Origin: JAKOQB01 sp050258235
GTDB taxonomy: Bacteria; Pseudomonadota; Gammaproteobacteria; Burkholderiales; Burkholderiaceae_F
Direction of reading: 5' to 3'
Length of the DNA stretch: 11,578 nucleotides
Assembly (NCBI GenBank): GCA_050258235.1
Contig: JBLMYK010000070.1
Location: 1 to 11,578 of the forward strand
Below are positions 1 through 6,877 of the stretch, in pieces; position 1 is the first letter of the stretch, and the number at the start of each line of letters is the position of its first letter. Below the pieces are notes generated by a model. It was not told the DNA's origin. It saw only the letters and a list, made by a program, of their open reading frames with translations, and ran no database searches. Position numbers and translations under genes: made by a program.

Positions 1-941
1 GCGCGTCGCATCAGGTCCATGCCGCTCAGCGCCTGCGCGTACGCCTGCTCGAGTTTTTCCCGGCTCTGCGGCGCCACGCCCATCGCCACGCTCGCCTCCC
101 TGAGGGCGAAGATGATCGCCATCGTCGGCACGATGTAGGCGCCGCGCTCCGCGACGAAGCCGGCCGTTTCGGCGTCGATCAGCGTGCCGTGCTCGATGCT
201 GCGCACGCCGCATTCGACGCAGCGCCGGATCGCGCTCGCGGGGTGGCAGTGCGCGGCCGCGTAGGTGCGGCGCTCGGTGCATTCGGTGACGATCGCGCTG
301 ATCTCGTCGGGACGATACTGGTTCATCCAGATCGGGTCGGTCGGCGACAGCACGCCCCCCGAGCCCATCAGCTTGATGCAGTGCGCGCCCTGCCGAAGCT
401 CCTCACGCGCGGCACGGATGCACTCGTCGACGCCATCGGCGATCTTGCATGCCGAATTGAAGACGCCGCAGGAGCACATCGAGTGGTAGCGCGGACGCTC
501 GTCGACGGGGCGGAAGTCTCCATGGCCGCCGGTCATGGACAGGATCTTGCCGGCGTAGAAGAAGCGCGGCGCGCGGATCACGCGGTCGGCGATCGCCCGG
601 GAAAGGGAGTAATCGCCGCCGCCGACGTCGCGCACCGTGGTGAAGCCGCAGTCGAGCGCGTGGCCGAGCATGCGCACCGCGTGCGCGGCGCGGTACGACT
701 CGCCGAGCGCCTCGTTGCGCAGCACGTTCACATCGCCGATCGTCGCGTGTATGTGCGCGTCGATCATTCCCGGCATCAGCGTCCTGCCGCGCACATCGAT
801 CACGCGCGCGTTCGGCGCCGCGATCGGCCGCTCCGACACCTCGCGGATGCGGTCGTCCTCCACCAGCACGCTCATGCCTTCCGGACAGTCCGCGGATACG
901 CCGTCGAAGATGCGCGCATTGCGGAACAGCAACTGCGTCAT
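1..941 (-). CDS. Metal-dependent amidohydrolase (imidazolonepropionase/Xaa-Pro dipeptidase-like), C-terminus cut by window edge
   Basis: Likely cytoplasmic hydrolase of an amide or peptide-like bond, of the amidohydrolase superfamily. I translated the minus strand from the ATG at 941-939 and found 313 full codons before the window edge. Visible features are the N-terminal beta-sandwich opening (residues 1-55, LLFRNARIFDG), the first metal motif DAHIHA (H63, H65), CIKLMGSGG with K190 as the expected carboxylated bridging lysine, histidines near H231/H233, and SIEHG with H251. The final metal Asp lies beyond the edge. The GHGDFRP and PTDPIWMNQY stretches resemble the Sgx9260/prolidase-like group, whose studied members cleave Xaa-Pro dipeptides or N-acyl amino acids (family knowledge). 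No signal peptide is visible. GGAGG (complement of 949-953) lies 7 nt before the ATG. Divergent from the transporter operon, which suggests a linked substrate (inference). The exact substrate is unknown. Confidence 0.88.
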   Translation of the reverse strand, partial: MTQLLFRNARIFDGVSADCPEGMSVLVEDDRIREVSERPIAAPNARVIDVRGRTLMPGMIDAHIHATIGDVNVLRNEALGESYRAAHAVRMLGHALDCGFTTVRDVGGGDYSLSRAIADRVIRAPRFFYAGKILSMTGGHGDFRPVDERPRYHSMCSCGVFNSACKIADGVDECIRAAREELRQGAHCIKLMGSGGVLSPTDPIWMNQYRPDEISAIVTECTERRTYAAAHCHPASAIRRCVECGVRSIEHGTLIDAETAGFVAERGAYIVPTMAIIFALREASVAMGVAPQSREKLEQAYAQALSGMDLMRR

Positions 942-963
942 GGCGTGGCCTCCGGTCCGGGAT

Positions 964-984
964 CGGCGCGCAGTGTGCGCGCCG
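964..984. repeat. GC-rich inverted repeat in the amidohydrolase leader
   Basis: Perfect 8-bp arms (CGGCGCGC / GCGCGCCG) flank a 5-nt loop. The repeat sits just upstream of the amidohydrolase Shine-Dalgarno (949-953), so a transcript of that gene starting further upstream would carry it as a 5'-leader hairpin. In such GC-rich DNA a short stem can occur by chance. Confidence 0.35.
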
Positions 985-1010
985 TCCGCCGGGCACGCAA
1001 TCGCGGCGGC

Positions 1011-1026
1011 TCCGTAAACCTACGGA
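1011..1026. promoter_or_regulatory. Operator-like palindrome TCCGTA-N4-TACGGA in the divergent intergenic region
   Basis: Perfect 6-bp inverted repeat with a 4-nt AT-leaning spacer (AACC), in an otherwise very GC-rich region. It lies about 70 bp from the amidohydrolase start and 100 bp from the binding-protein start. Two-fold symmetry of this size fits a dimeric helix-turn-helix regulator acting on one or both divergent promoters. No regulator gene is in the window and the protein is unknown. Confidence 0.4.
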
Positions 1027-1084
1027 ACCCGGCGTGTCGGGCACCGCGCGGGCATCCCTCTCATGCGCGGCGGAGCGAACCTCT

Positions 1085-1097
1085 GCGCAAATTGCGC
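1085..1097. promoter_or_regulatory. Second palindrome GCGCAA-A-TTGCGC near the binding-protein RBS
   Basis: Perfect 6-bp arms around one central base, ending 13 nt before the Shine-Dalgarno of the substrate-binding-protein gene. The site could be an operator overlapping the start of transcription, or a chance symmetry. It is unlike the 1011-1026 palindrome in sequence. Confidence 0.3.
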
Positions 1098-1110
1098 GCT
1101 CAAAGGCGGC

Positions 1111-1118
1111 AAGGAGGT
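1111..1118 (+). promoter_or_regulatory. Strong Shine-Dalgarno that fixes the binding-protein start at 1127
   Basis: AAGGAGGT is a near-perfect match to the 16S rRNA 3' end and lies 8 nt before ATG 1127. The same reading frame is open upstream to an ATG at 1034, but that ATG would put an arginine-rich, non-signal sequence before the signal peptide. The site therefore decides for 1127. Confidence 0.85.
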
Positions 1119-1126
1119 GCCACCAG

Positions 1127-2383
1127 ATGAAACAGAATCCATTCCTGACCCTGAGGTTATGCGCCGCCGCGGCAACGGCGGTATTCCTGGGTACCGCGCC
1201 GGCGATCGCGCAGCCCGTCAAGGACCCGCTCGGCGTGGTGAAGATCGCCAAGGGACAGCCGATCACGATCGGCTACTGGCTCGTCGTCGCGGGGCCGGAC
1301 GCCAGCCTCGGCATCGACAGCCGCCGCGGAATCGAGCTGGCGATCGCCGACAAGCACACGCTGCTCGGCCATCCGCTCCGGCTTGTCGGGGAAGACTCCG
1401 GGTGCAACGCGGAGGGCGGCGTGACCGCGGCAACCAAGCTGTCAGCCAATCCGGCCATCGTCGCGGCGATCGGCTCGAGCTGTTCCAGCGCGGCGGTTCC
1501 CGGAGCGCCGATCCTGTGGAAGGCCGGCATCGTCGACATATCGCCGTCGGCCACCGCGCCGACGCTGACGGCGGCGAACCGCGGAGCGGGCTATGACGGT
1601 TTCCTGCGTACCGCGCACAACGATGCGGTGCAGGGCCGCGTCGCGGCAGAGTTCGCGCGCAACGTGCTGCACGCGCAGCGCGCCGCGACGATCCACGACG
1701 GCAGCCCGTACGCGGAAGGCCTCGCCAACGTGTTCGCGGACAACTTCAGGAAGCTTGGCGGCACGATCACGTCTCAGGAGGCGATCGGCCCGAACGACAC
1801 CGACATGCGCCCGGTGCTGACCAAGATCGCGGCCGGCAAGCCGGAGCTGATCTACTACCCGATCTTCGTTGCCGCCGGCGGCTACGTCACACGGCAGGCC
1901 AAGGAGGTCGCCGGCCTCGAGAAGACGAAGCTGATGGCGGCCGACGGCGTGTTCTCGCCCGACTTCCTGCGCGCGGCGGGACCGTCCGCCAAGGGCATGT
2001 ACGACTCGAGCCCCGACCTGACAGCCGAGACGCTGGGGCCGAAGTACAAGGCCTTCCTCGACAAGTACACGAAGAAATACGGCGAGAAACCGCTGTCGGC
2101 CTACCACGCGCACGCGTACGACGCGGCGATGATGATCTACGCCGCGATCCAGAAGGTGGCGAAGACCGAGAAGGACGGCACGACGTACATCGGCCGCAAG
2201 GCTTTGCGTGACGCGCTGTTCGCGACCAAGGACTTCAGCGGACTGACGGGCACGCTGACCTGCAACGCGCACGGCGACTGCGCCGACCCGCACATTGCGG
2301 TCTACCAGTTCGATTCGGCGGACCCGGCCAAGTGGGACCCGGGCCACGATCCGAAGAAGATCTATCCGGTCCACCCCGGTTGA
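1127..2383 (+). CDS. Branched-chain amino acid/amide ABC transporter, periplasmic substrate-binding protein (LivJ/LivK-like)
   Basis: Periplasmic receptor that captures the ligand and delivers it to the LivH/LivM channel; 418 aa. A Sec signal peptide is visible: Lys2 and Arg10, hydrophobic stretch 11-27, and cleavage likely after A28 (AIA before QP). The mature part is a type I periplasmic-binding fold (Peripla_BP_6). It opens with PITIGYWLVVAGPDA (45-59), followed by the ligand-site region AIGSSCSSAAVPGAP (114-128) and the second-lobe motif DGSPYAEGLANVF (191-203). C93/C119 match the family's N-lobe disulfide position. A second pair, C379 and C385, sits in a C-terminal loop. It begins the operon, but a 129-bp gap with a hairpin separates it from livH. 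The ligand cannot be read from sequence: HAAT receptors bind branched-chain amino acids, amides, urea or aromatic acids. Confidence 0.92.
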   Translation: MKQNPFLTLRLCAAAATAVFLGTAPAIAQPVKDPLGVVKIAKGQPITIGYWLVVAGPDASLGIDSRRGIELAIADKHTLLGHPLRLVGEDSGCNAEGGVTAATKLSANPAIVAAIGSSCSSAAVPGAPILWKAGIVDISPSATAPTLTAANRGAGYDGFLRTAHNDAVQGRVAAEFARNVLHAQRAATIHDGSPYAEGLANVFADNFRKLGGTITSQEAIGPNDTDMRPVLTKIAAGKPELIYYPIFVAAGGYVTRQAKEVAGLEKTKLMAADGVFSPDFLRAAGPSAKGMYDSSPDLTAETLGPKYKAFLDKYTKKYGEKPLSAYHAHAYDAAMMIYAAIQKVAKTEKDGTTYIGRKALRDALFATKDFSGLTGTLTCNAHGDCADPHIAVYQFDSADPAKWDPGHDPKKIYPVHPG

Positions 2384-2429
2384 TCACATGACCGGCGCGG
2401 CGGGCGGCGACCGCTGCGCGTTGCGAACC

Positions 2430-2460
2430 GAAGCCGGCGGCGTGCCGCGCCGTCGGCTTC
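2430..2460 (+). terminator. Strong hairpin between binding-protein gene and livH (attenuator or RNA-stabilising candidate)
   Basis: The left arm 2430-2441 pairs with 2449-2460 over 12 positions, 11 Watson-Crick and one G-U, around a 7-nt loop. The sequence after it (GTGTTCACG) has no run of T, so it is not a standard intrinsic terminator. Partial termination or protection of the upstream mRNA would leave more binding protein than permease, a common pattern in ABC import operons. Confidence 0.45.
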
Positions 2461-2512
2461 GTGTTCACGTGCGCTCCATCGCCATTGTTTCCTCGTATCG
2501 GCAAGGCCTGCC

Positions 2513-3574
2513 GTGAGCATCGAGCGGCGCACGCGGCTGACGCTGCTCGACGCGCTGCTGTGGGCGCTGCGCATCGGCATCCTGGCTCTGAGCGCGGCGG
2601 GCGCGTACGGCACGCTGCGCGCAGGCCATTACGGCAGTCGCACCTGGATCGACCTCGTCGTGTTCGGGCTGTCGCAGGGTGCCGTTTACGCGCTGATCGC
2701 GCTCGGCTACACGATGGTCTACGGGATCCTGCGCATGATCAACTTTGCCCACGGCGAGGTGTTCATGAGCGGCGCATACACGGCGTACTTCTTCGCCGAC
2801 GCGCTGGCCCGCTCGGGCCAACTCGACCGCCATCCGATCCCGAGCCTCGCGCTGGTGCTCGCGGTGGCGATGGTGACCTCGACCGTGGTCGCGGTGCTGC
2901 TGGAACGCATCGCGTACCGGCCGCTGCGCAACGCGCCGCGGCTGGTGCCGCTGATCACCGCGATCGGCGCATCGTTCTTCCTGCAGTACGCATTCCGCGG
3001 ACTGTACGGTTCGGGCGTCAACGCCTATCCCGACGTCACGATCCTGCGCGGAGATTGGCAGGTGTTCGGCATCACGATCCTGAAGACGCAGGTCGTGGTG
3101 CTCGCAGCCGCCACCGCGATGATGATCGGGCTGTACTGGTACGTGATGAAGAGCCGCACCGGCACCGCGATGCGTGCGGTGTCGGAGGACATGGAAGCGG
3201 CGGCGCTGATGGGCATCGACGTCGACCGCGTGATCGCGACCACGTTCGCCGTCGGCGGCGCGCTCGCCGGAGCGGCCGGCTTCCTGTTTGCGCTGGTGTT
3301 CAAGCAGGTGCACTTCTTCATGGGGTTCACGCCGGGCATCAAGGCGTTCACCGCTGCGGTGCTGGGCGGCATCGGCAACATCCCGGGAGCGATGCTGGGC
3401 GGCGTGGTGCTGGGGCTGCTCGAATCGGTTGGCCCGATCCTGATCCTTGACGGGCTGGGCATCCCCGCGCCGTACCAGCTGAAGGACGTGATCGCGTTCA
3501 CGATGCTGGTGCTGGTGCTGATCTTCCGGCCGTCCGGCCTGCTCGGCGAGCGGCTGCAGACGAAGAAGGCGTGA
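2513..3574 (+). CDS. livH: Branched-chain amino acid-type ABC transporter permease LivH
   Basis: Inner-membrane channel subunit, 353 aa, pairing with the LivM-like protein. The GTG at 2513 is chosen because AAGG (2503-2506) lies 6 nt upstream and the protein fits from there. Family motifs are ALIALGYTMVYGILRMINFA followed by HGE (60-82), the cytoplasmic RTGTAMRAVSED (215-226), the coupling region GIKAFTAAVLGGIGNIPGA (275-293) and the closing IFRPSGLLGE (337-346). An extra N-terminal hydrophobic segment (about 10-33) precedes the usual first helix, so the protein is some 50 residues longer than a typical 290-310 aa LivH. Its TGA overlaps the next gene's GTG by 4 nt (GTGA), indicating translational coupling. 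Permease identity is firm; the substrate is not determined. Confidence 0.93.
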   Translation: MSIERRTRLTLLDALLWALRIGILALSAAGAYGTLRAGHYGSRTWIDLVVFGLSQGAVYALIALGYTMVYGILRMINFAHGEVFMSGAYTAYFFADALARSGQLDRHPIPSLALVLAVAMVTSTVVAVLLERIAYRPLRNAPRLVPLITAIGASFFLQYAFRGLYGSGVNAYPDVTILRGDWQVFGITILKTQVVVLAAATAMMIGLYWYVMKSRTGTAMRAVSEDMEAAALMGIDVDRVIATTFAVGGALAGAAGFLFALVFKQVHFFMGFTPGIKAFTAAVLGGIGNIPGAMLGGVVLGLLESVGPILILDGLGIPAPYQLKDVIAFTMLVLVLIFRPSGLLGERLQTKKA

Positions 3575-5226
3575 CGGTGGCCAGAGTCCTGACGTTCGTG
3601 CACCGCCTGCGGCTGGCGCCAGTGTGGGGCGCGGTCGCGGTGTTCGTGTCGCTGATCGGCATGGTCGAGACCTTCGCCGGCCGTGGCATCGTCGACGGCG
3701 TGCTGTCGCTGGCCGATGCGCTGCTCCTCTTCATCGGCGCGGCGGCAGGATTCCAGGCCGCTCGCTTCGATCGCGTCATCGGATGGAAGCAGCGCATGCT
3801 CGGCGCGGTCGCGGCCGGTGCGGTGGTGGGCGCGCTGCTGGCGGCGCTGATCCTGCTCGGACACTGGGTCGATCTGCGGCGCGTGTTCGTCAATGCCTCG
3901 CCGGTGTTGTTCAACGATCTGTCGTTCGGGCAGGGTGTGCGGGGCGCGTACTGGCCGATCGTCGCCGGTGCGGCCGCCGGGACAGCCGGCGGCGTCGGCG
4001 CGTTATTGCCGCCAGCGGTGCAAGGCCCGGTCGGGCGTGGGCTCGTCGTCGTCCTGCTGCTCGCGCTGTTCCAGGACCTGCTCAATCCACTGCTGTCCGT
4101 TGCCGAGCCGCTCGCGATGCTGCGCGACTCGCTGTACGGCGCGAGCGGGCTGTCCATCGCCGGCGCCGTGATCGCGCTGGTGATCACCGCCGCGGCATCG
4201 GCGCTGTGGATGCAGCGGGGCCGGACCGCGCGCCGCTGGTATGCCGCGCTGCCGATCGTGCCGCGCCGCGGACTGGCCGCGTTCGCGTTGCTGGTCGCAG
4301 TGGCGCTCGTGATTGCGCTGCCGCCGCTGGCCGGCCCGTTCGTCTCGACCGTGCTCGTGTTCGCGGGCCTGTACGCGCTGATGGGGCTGGGACTGAACGT
4401 CGTGGTCGGCTTCGCCGGCCTGCTGGACCTCGGCTACGTTGCGTTCTTCGCGATCGGCGCCTACACGACGGCGCTGCTCACGTCGACCGATGCACACGGG
4501 CTCGCGCATCTGTCGTTCTGGATCGCCGCGCCGGTCTCGATGGCGATGGCTCTGCTGGCCGGCGTGCTGCTCGGCATTCCGGTTCTCGGCATCCGCGGCG
4601 ACTATCTGGCGATCGCCACGCTAGGCTTCGGCGAGATCATCCGCCTGCTTGTGCTGTCCGACTTCCTGCGGCCATGGCTTGGCGGTTCGCAGGGCGTGCT
4701 CGCGGTGCCGAAGCCGCGCCTCGACGGCATCGAACTTGCCAGCCCGGGCGACATCTTCTACGTGACGCTCGTCGCCTGCGCGGTCCTGGTATTCGTCGCC
4801 GCGCGGCTGCGCGACTCGCGCCTCGGGCGCGCGTGGATGGCGATGCGCGAGGACGAGGACGTCGCGCAGGCAATGGGGATCAACCTCGTGGCCACCAAGC
4901 TCGCCGCGTTCGGGTTCGGTGCGACCTTCGGTGGGCTGGCGGGCGCGATCTTCGCCTCGTTTGTCGGCTCGGTGTTTCCGCAGAGCTTCCAGCTGATCAT
5001 TTCGATCAACGTCCTCTCGCTGATCATCGTCGGCGGCATGGGCAGCATGCCGGGCGTGATCGTCGGCGCGCTGGTGCTGGTCGGCCTGCCCGAACTGCTG
5101 CGGGAGTTCTCCGACTTCCGCTATCTCGTCTACGGCGCCGCGCTGGTCTACATGATGCGCAAGCGGCCCGAGGGCCTTTGGCCGGCGGCTGCGGTCAAGC
5201 GCGAACTGCACGCGGAGCAGGCGTGA
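3571..5226 (+). CDS. livM: Branched-chain amino acid-type ABC transporter permease LivM with long N-terminal membrane extension
   Basis: Second channel subunit, 551 aa. The conserved LivM core begins near residue 232: GLYALMGLGLNVVVGFAGLL (266-285), then GYVAFFAIGAYTTALL, GIRGDYLAIATLGFGEIIR, IVGGMGSMPGVIVGAL and RKRPEGLWP at the C-terminus. Before the core lie about 230 residues with roughly five or six hydrophobic segments (about 18-35, 43-62, 76-98, 127-146, 155-172, 192-213). A usual LivM is about 320-430 aa, so this protein is clearly enlarged. Start: GTG 3571 overlaps the livH stop; a second GTG at 3577 is better spaced (7 nt) from GAAGG at 3565-3569 and may be the real start. The gene ends sharing one base with livG (TGATG). 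Confidence 0.92.
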   Translation: MTVARVLTFVHRLRLAPVWGAVAVFVSLIGMVETFAGRGIVDGVLSLADALLLFIGAAAGFQAARFDRVIGWKQRMLGAVAAGAVVGALLAALILLGHWVDLRRVFVNASPVLFNDLSFGQGVRGAYWPIVAGAAAGTAGGVGALLPPAVQGPVGRGLVVVLLLALFQDLLNPLLSVAEPLAMLRDSLYGASGLSIAGAVIALVITAAASALWMQRGRTARRWYAALPIVPRRGLAAFALLVAVALVIALPPLAGPFVSTVLVFAGLYALMGLGLNVVVGFAGLLDLGYVAFFAIGAYTTALLTSTDAHGLAHLSFWIAAPVSMAMALLAGVLLGIPVLGIRGDYLAIATLGFGEIIRLLVLSDFLRPWLGGSQGVLAVPKPRLDGIELASPGDIFYVTLVACAVLVFVAARLRDSRLGRAWMAMREDEDVAQAMGINLVATKLAAFGFGATFGGLAGAIFASFVGSVFPQSFQLIISINVLSLIIVGGMGSMPGVIVGALVLVGLPELLREFSDFRYLVYGAALVYMMRKRPEGLWPAAAVKRELHAEQA

Positions 5227-6011
5227 TGGCCACGCTGCTCGCGGCGCGCGAACTGACCAAGCGCTTCGGCGGCCTGGTCGCGCTCGACCGCCTGACGCTC
5301 GAAGTCGAAGAGCGCTCGATCCACGGCGTGATCGGCCCCAACGGCTCGGGCAAGACGACCTTCTTCAATTGCGTGACGGGCTTCTATCACGCCGAGGGCG
5401 GGACCATCGTGTTCGGCAGCGAACCGGTCGACGGGCTCGCGCCGGATCTGATCACCCGGCGCGGGATCAGCCGCACCTACCAGAACATCCGCCTGTTCGC
5501 GAACATGACCGCAATCGAAAACGTGCTGGTCGGCATGCACCCGCACCTGACATCGACGTGGTTCGGCGCGCTGGTGCGCACCGCGGCGACGAAGCGCGAC
5601 GAGCGCGAGGCGCTCGACGCTGCGCGCGAACTGCTGCGCTGGATCGGACTGGCGGGGCGCGGCGACCTGCTGGCGAAGAACCTCCCGTACGGCGATCAGC
5701 GCCGGCTCGAGATCGCGCGCGCGCTTGCCGGGCGTCCGTCGCTGCTGCTGCTCGACGAGCCGACCGCCGGCATGAACCCGCGCGAGACAGCCGAGATGAT
5801 GGAACTGATCGGCAGCCTGCGCACCGAGCGCGGCATCACCATCCTGCTGATCGAGCACCAGATGCGAGTGGTGCTCGGCATCTGCGACCGCGTCAGCGCG
5901 CTCGACCACGGCGTGAAGATCGCCGAGGGCACGCCGCGCCAGGTGCACGACGATCCGCGCGTGGTCGAGGCATACCTCGGCACGCGGCGCGCCGCCGCGC
6001 AGGCAGCTTGA
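5226..6011 (+). CDS. livG: Branched-chain amino acid-type ABC transporter ATPase LivG
   Basis: Cytoplasmic ATPase of the importer, 261 aa, a normal length. Walker A is GPNGSGKT (37-44), Q-loop TYQN (Q86), ABC signature LPYGDQRRLEIARAL (153-167; the family more often has LSYGQQRR), Walker B SLLLLDEP (172-179, E178 catalytic) and switch histidine H211 in IEHQM. AGMNPRE follows Walker B as the typical D-loop of LivG. Start: the ATG shares its A with the livM stop codon, and GGAG (5214-5217) lies 8 nt upstream. A much longer reading frame covers this gene and runs upstream through livM, but that part is only a shadow of livM. LivG works as a pair with LivF encoded 5 nt downstream. Confidence 0.95.
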   Translation: MATLLAARELTKRFGGLVALDRLTLEVEERSIHGVIGPNGSGKTTFFNCVTGFYHAEGGTIVFGSEPVDGLAPDLITRRGISRTYQNIRLFANMTAIENVLVGMHPHLTSTWFGALVRTAATKRDEREALDAARELLRWIGLAGRGDLLAKNLPYGDQRRLEIARALAGRPSLLLLDEPTAGMNPRETAEMMELIGSLRTERGITILLIEHQMRVVLGICDRVSALDHGVKIAEGTPRQVHDDPRVVEAYLGTRRAAAQAA

Positions 6012-6015
6012 TGCG

Positions 6016-6723
6016 ATGGCGCTGCTAGAAGTCGACGACCTGCACGTCTACTACGGGCAGATCCATGCGCTGAAGGGCGTTTCGGTTGCAGTCGAGCGCG
6101 GCGAGATCGTCACGCTGATCGGCGCCAACGGGGCGGGCAAGACGACGACGCTGAAGACCATCAGCGGCTTGCTGCGCCCGCGCACGGGCAGCGTGCGCTG
6201 CGACGGCGAGGAACTCACCCGCATCGCCGCGCACAAGATCGTCGCGCGCGGCATCGTGCAGGTGCCGGAGGGGCGGCGCATCTTCCAGAGCCTCACCGTG
6301 CTCGAGAACCTGGCGATGGGCGCCTATTCGCGCGGCCGCGCCGATCCCCGGGACATCGAGCGGATGTTCGCAATGTTCCCGCGGCTGGCCGAGCGACGCA
6401 CGCAGGTCGCCGGCACGCTGTCCGGGGGCGAGCAACAGATGCTCGCCATGGGCCGCGCGCTGATGAGCGAACCGCGCGTGCTGCTGCTCGACGAACCGTC
6501 GATGGGCCTGGCACCGGTGCTGGTCGACGGCATCTTCGACACGATCCAAGCGATCAACGCGCGCGGGGTCACGATACTTCTCGTCGAGCAGAACGCGGCG
6601 ATGGCGCTGGCCGTCGCCCACCGCGGATACGTGCTCGAGACCGGATCGATCGCGCTGGCCGGTGAGTCGGCCGAACTGCGCGAGAACGCAAAGGTCAGGA
6701 GCGCGTACCTCGGCGAGGCGTGA
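6016..6723 (+). CDS. livF: Branched-chain amino acid-type ABC transporter ATPase LivF
   Basis: Second cytoplasmic ATPase of the importer, 235 aa. Walker A is GANGAGKT (36-43), the Q-loop region is VPEGRRIF (83-90), the ABC signature LSGGEQQMLAMGRAL (135-149) and Walker B VLLLDEP (155-161). The family's usual switch histidine is replaced by Q192 in LLVEQN, which is characteristic of LivF rather than a defect. It starts 5 nt after the livG stop with only a weak AGG upstream, so translation is probably coupled. It is the last clear transporter gene; the next gene starts 154 bp later and no T-tailed terminator is visible between them. Confidence 0.95.
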   Translation: MALLEVDDLHVYYGQIHALKGVSVAVERGEIVTLIGANGAGKTTTLKTISGLLRPRTGSVRCDGEELTRIAAHKIVARGIVQVPEGRRIFQSLTVLENLAMGAYSRGRADPRDIERMFAMFPRLAERRTQVAGTLSGGEQQMLAMGRALMSEPRVLLLDEPSMGLAPVLVDGIFDTIQAINARGVTILLVEQNAAMALAVAHRGYVLETGSIALAGESAELRENAKVRSAYLGEA

Positions 6724-6737
6724 GCCTGAATGCGCCG

Positions 6738-6811
6738 GTTCGTCGCGAGCCGCGCCCTCGGGCATCGATACGCTATTGCGCCTGAACGATCGACGGGACG
6801 TCGCGTCGAAC
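6738..6811. repeat. Imperfect inverted repeat between livF and the molybdopterin oxidoreductase gene
   Basis: The 11-nt arms at 6738-6748 (GTTCGTCGCGA) and 6801-6811 (TCGCGTCGAAC) are complementary at 10 of 11 positions, with a 52-nt interval. They could form a long-range hairpin in mRNA running on from livF or mark paired binding sites. No T tract follows. Chance is possible in this base composition. Confidence 0.25.
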
Positions 6812-6877
6812 TTTGACAGGAGCGGCTCCCCCTCCGCGTCGCCGTTCGGGAGCCTCGTGCGAGAACTGCACTCTGCG

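Noticed and set aside
189..1130. 313-codon plus-strand frame at the left end
   Set aside because: It is antisense to the amidohydrolase, whose minus-strand translation carries the metal-binding motifs.
403..1266. 287-codon minus-strand frame overlapping the amidohydrolase and the divergent region
   Set aside because: It is another frame of the same strand, arginine-rich and without motifs, and crosses the clear start sites of two real genes.
1442..2374. 310-codon minus-strand frame under the binding-protein gene
   Set aside because: It is a shadow of the substrate-binding protein, with Val/Arg-rich low-complexity translation.
3624..5225. Long plus-strand frame running through livM into livG
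   Set aside because: Only the part from 5226 is livG. The upstream part is an arginine-rich out-of-frame reading of livM, so this is not a fusion protein.
6813..6818. Exact TTGACA -35 box between livF and the molybdopterin oxidoreductase
   Set aside because: The sequence 16-18 bp downstream is GC-rich with nothing like a -10 box.
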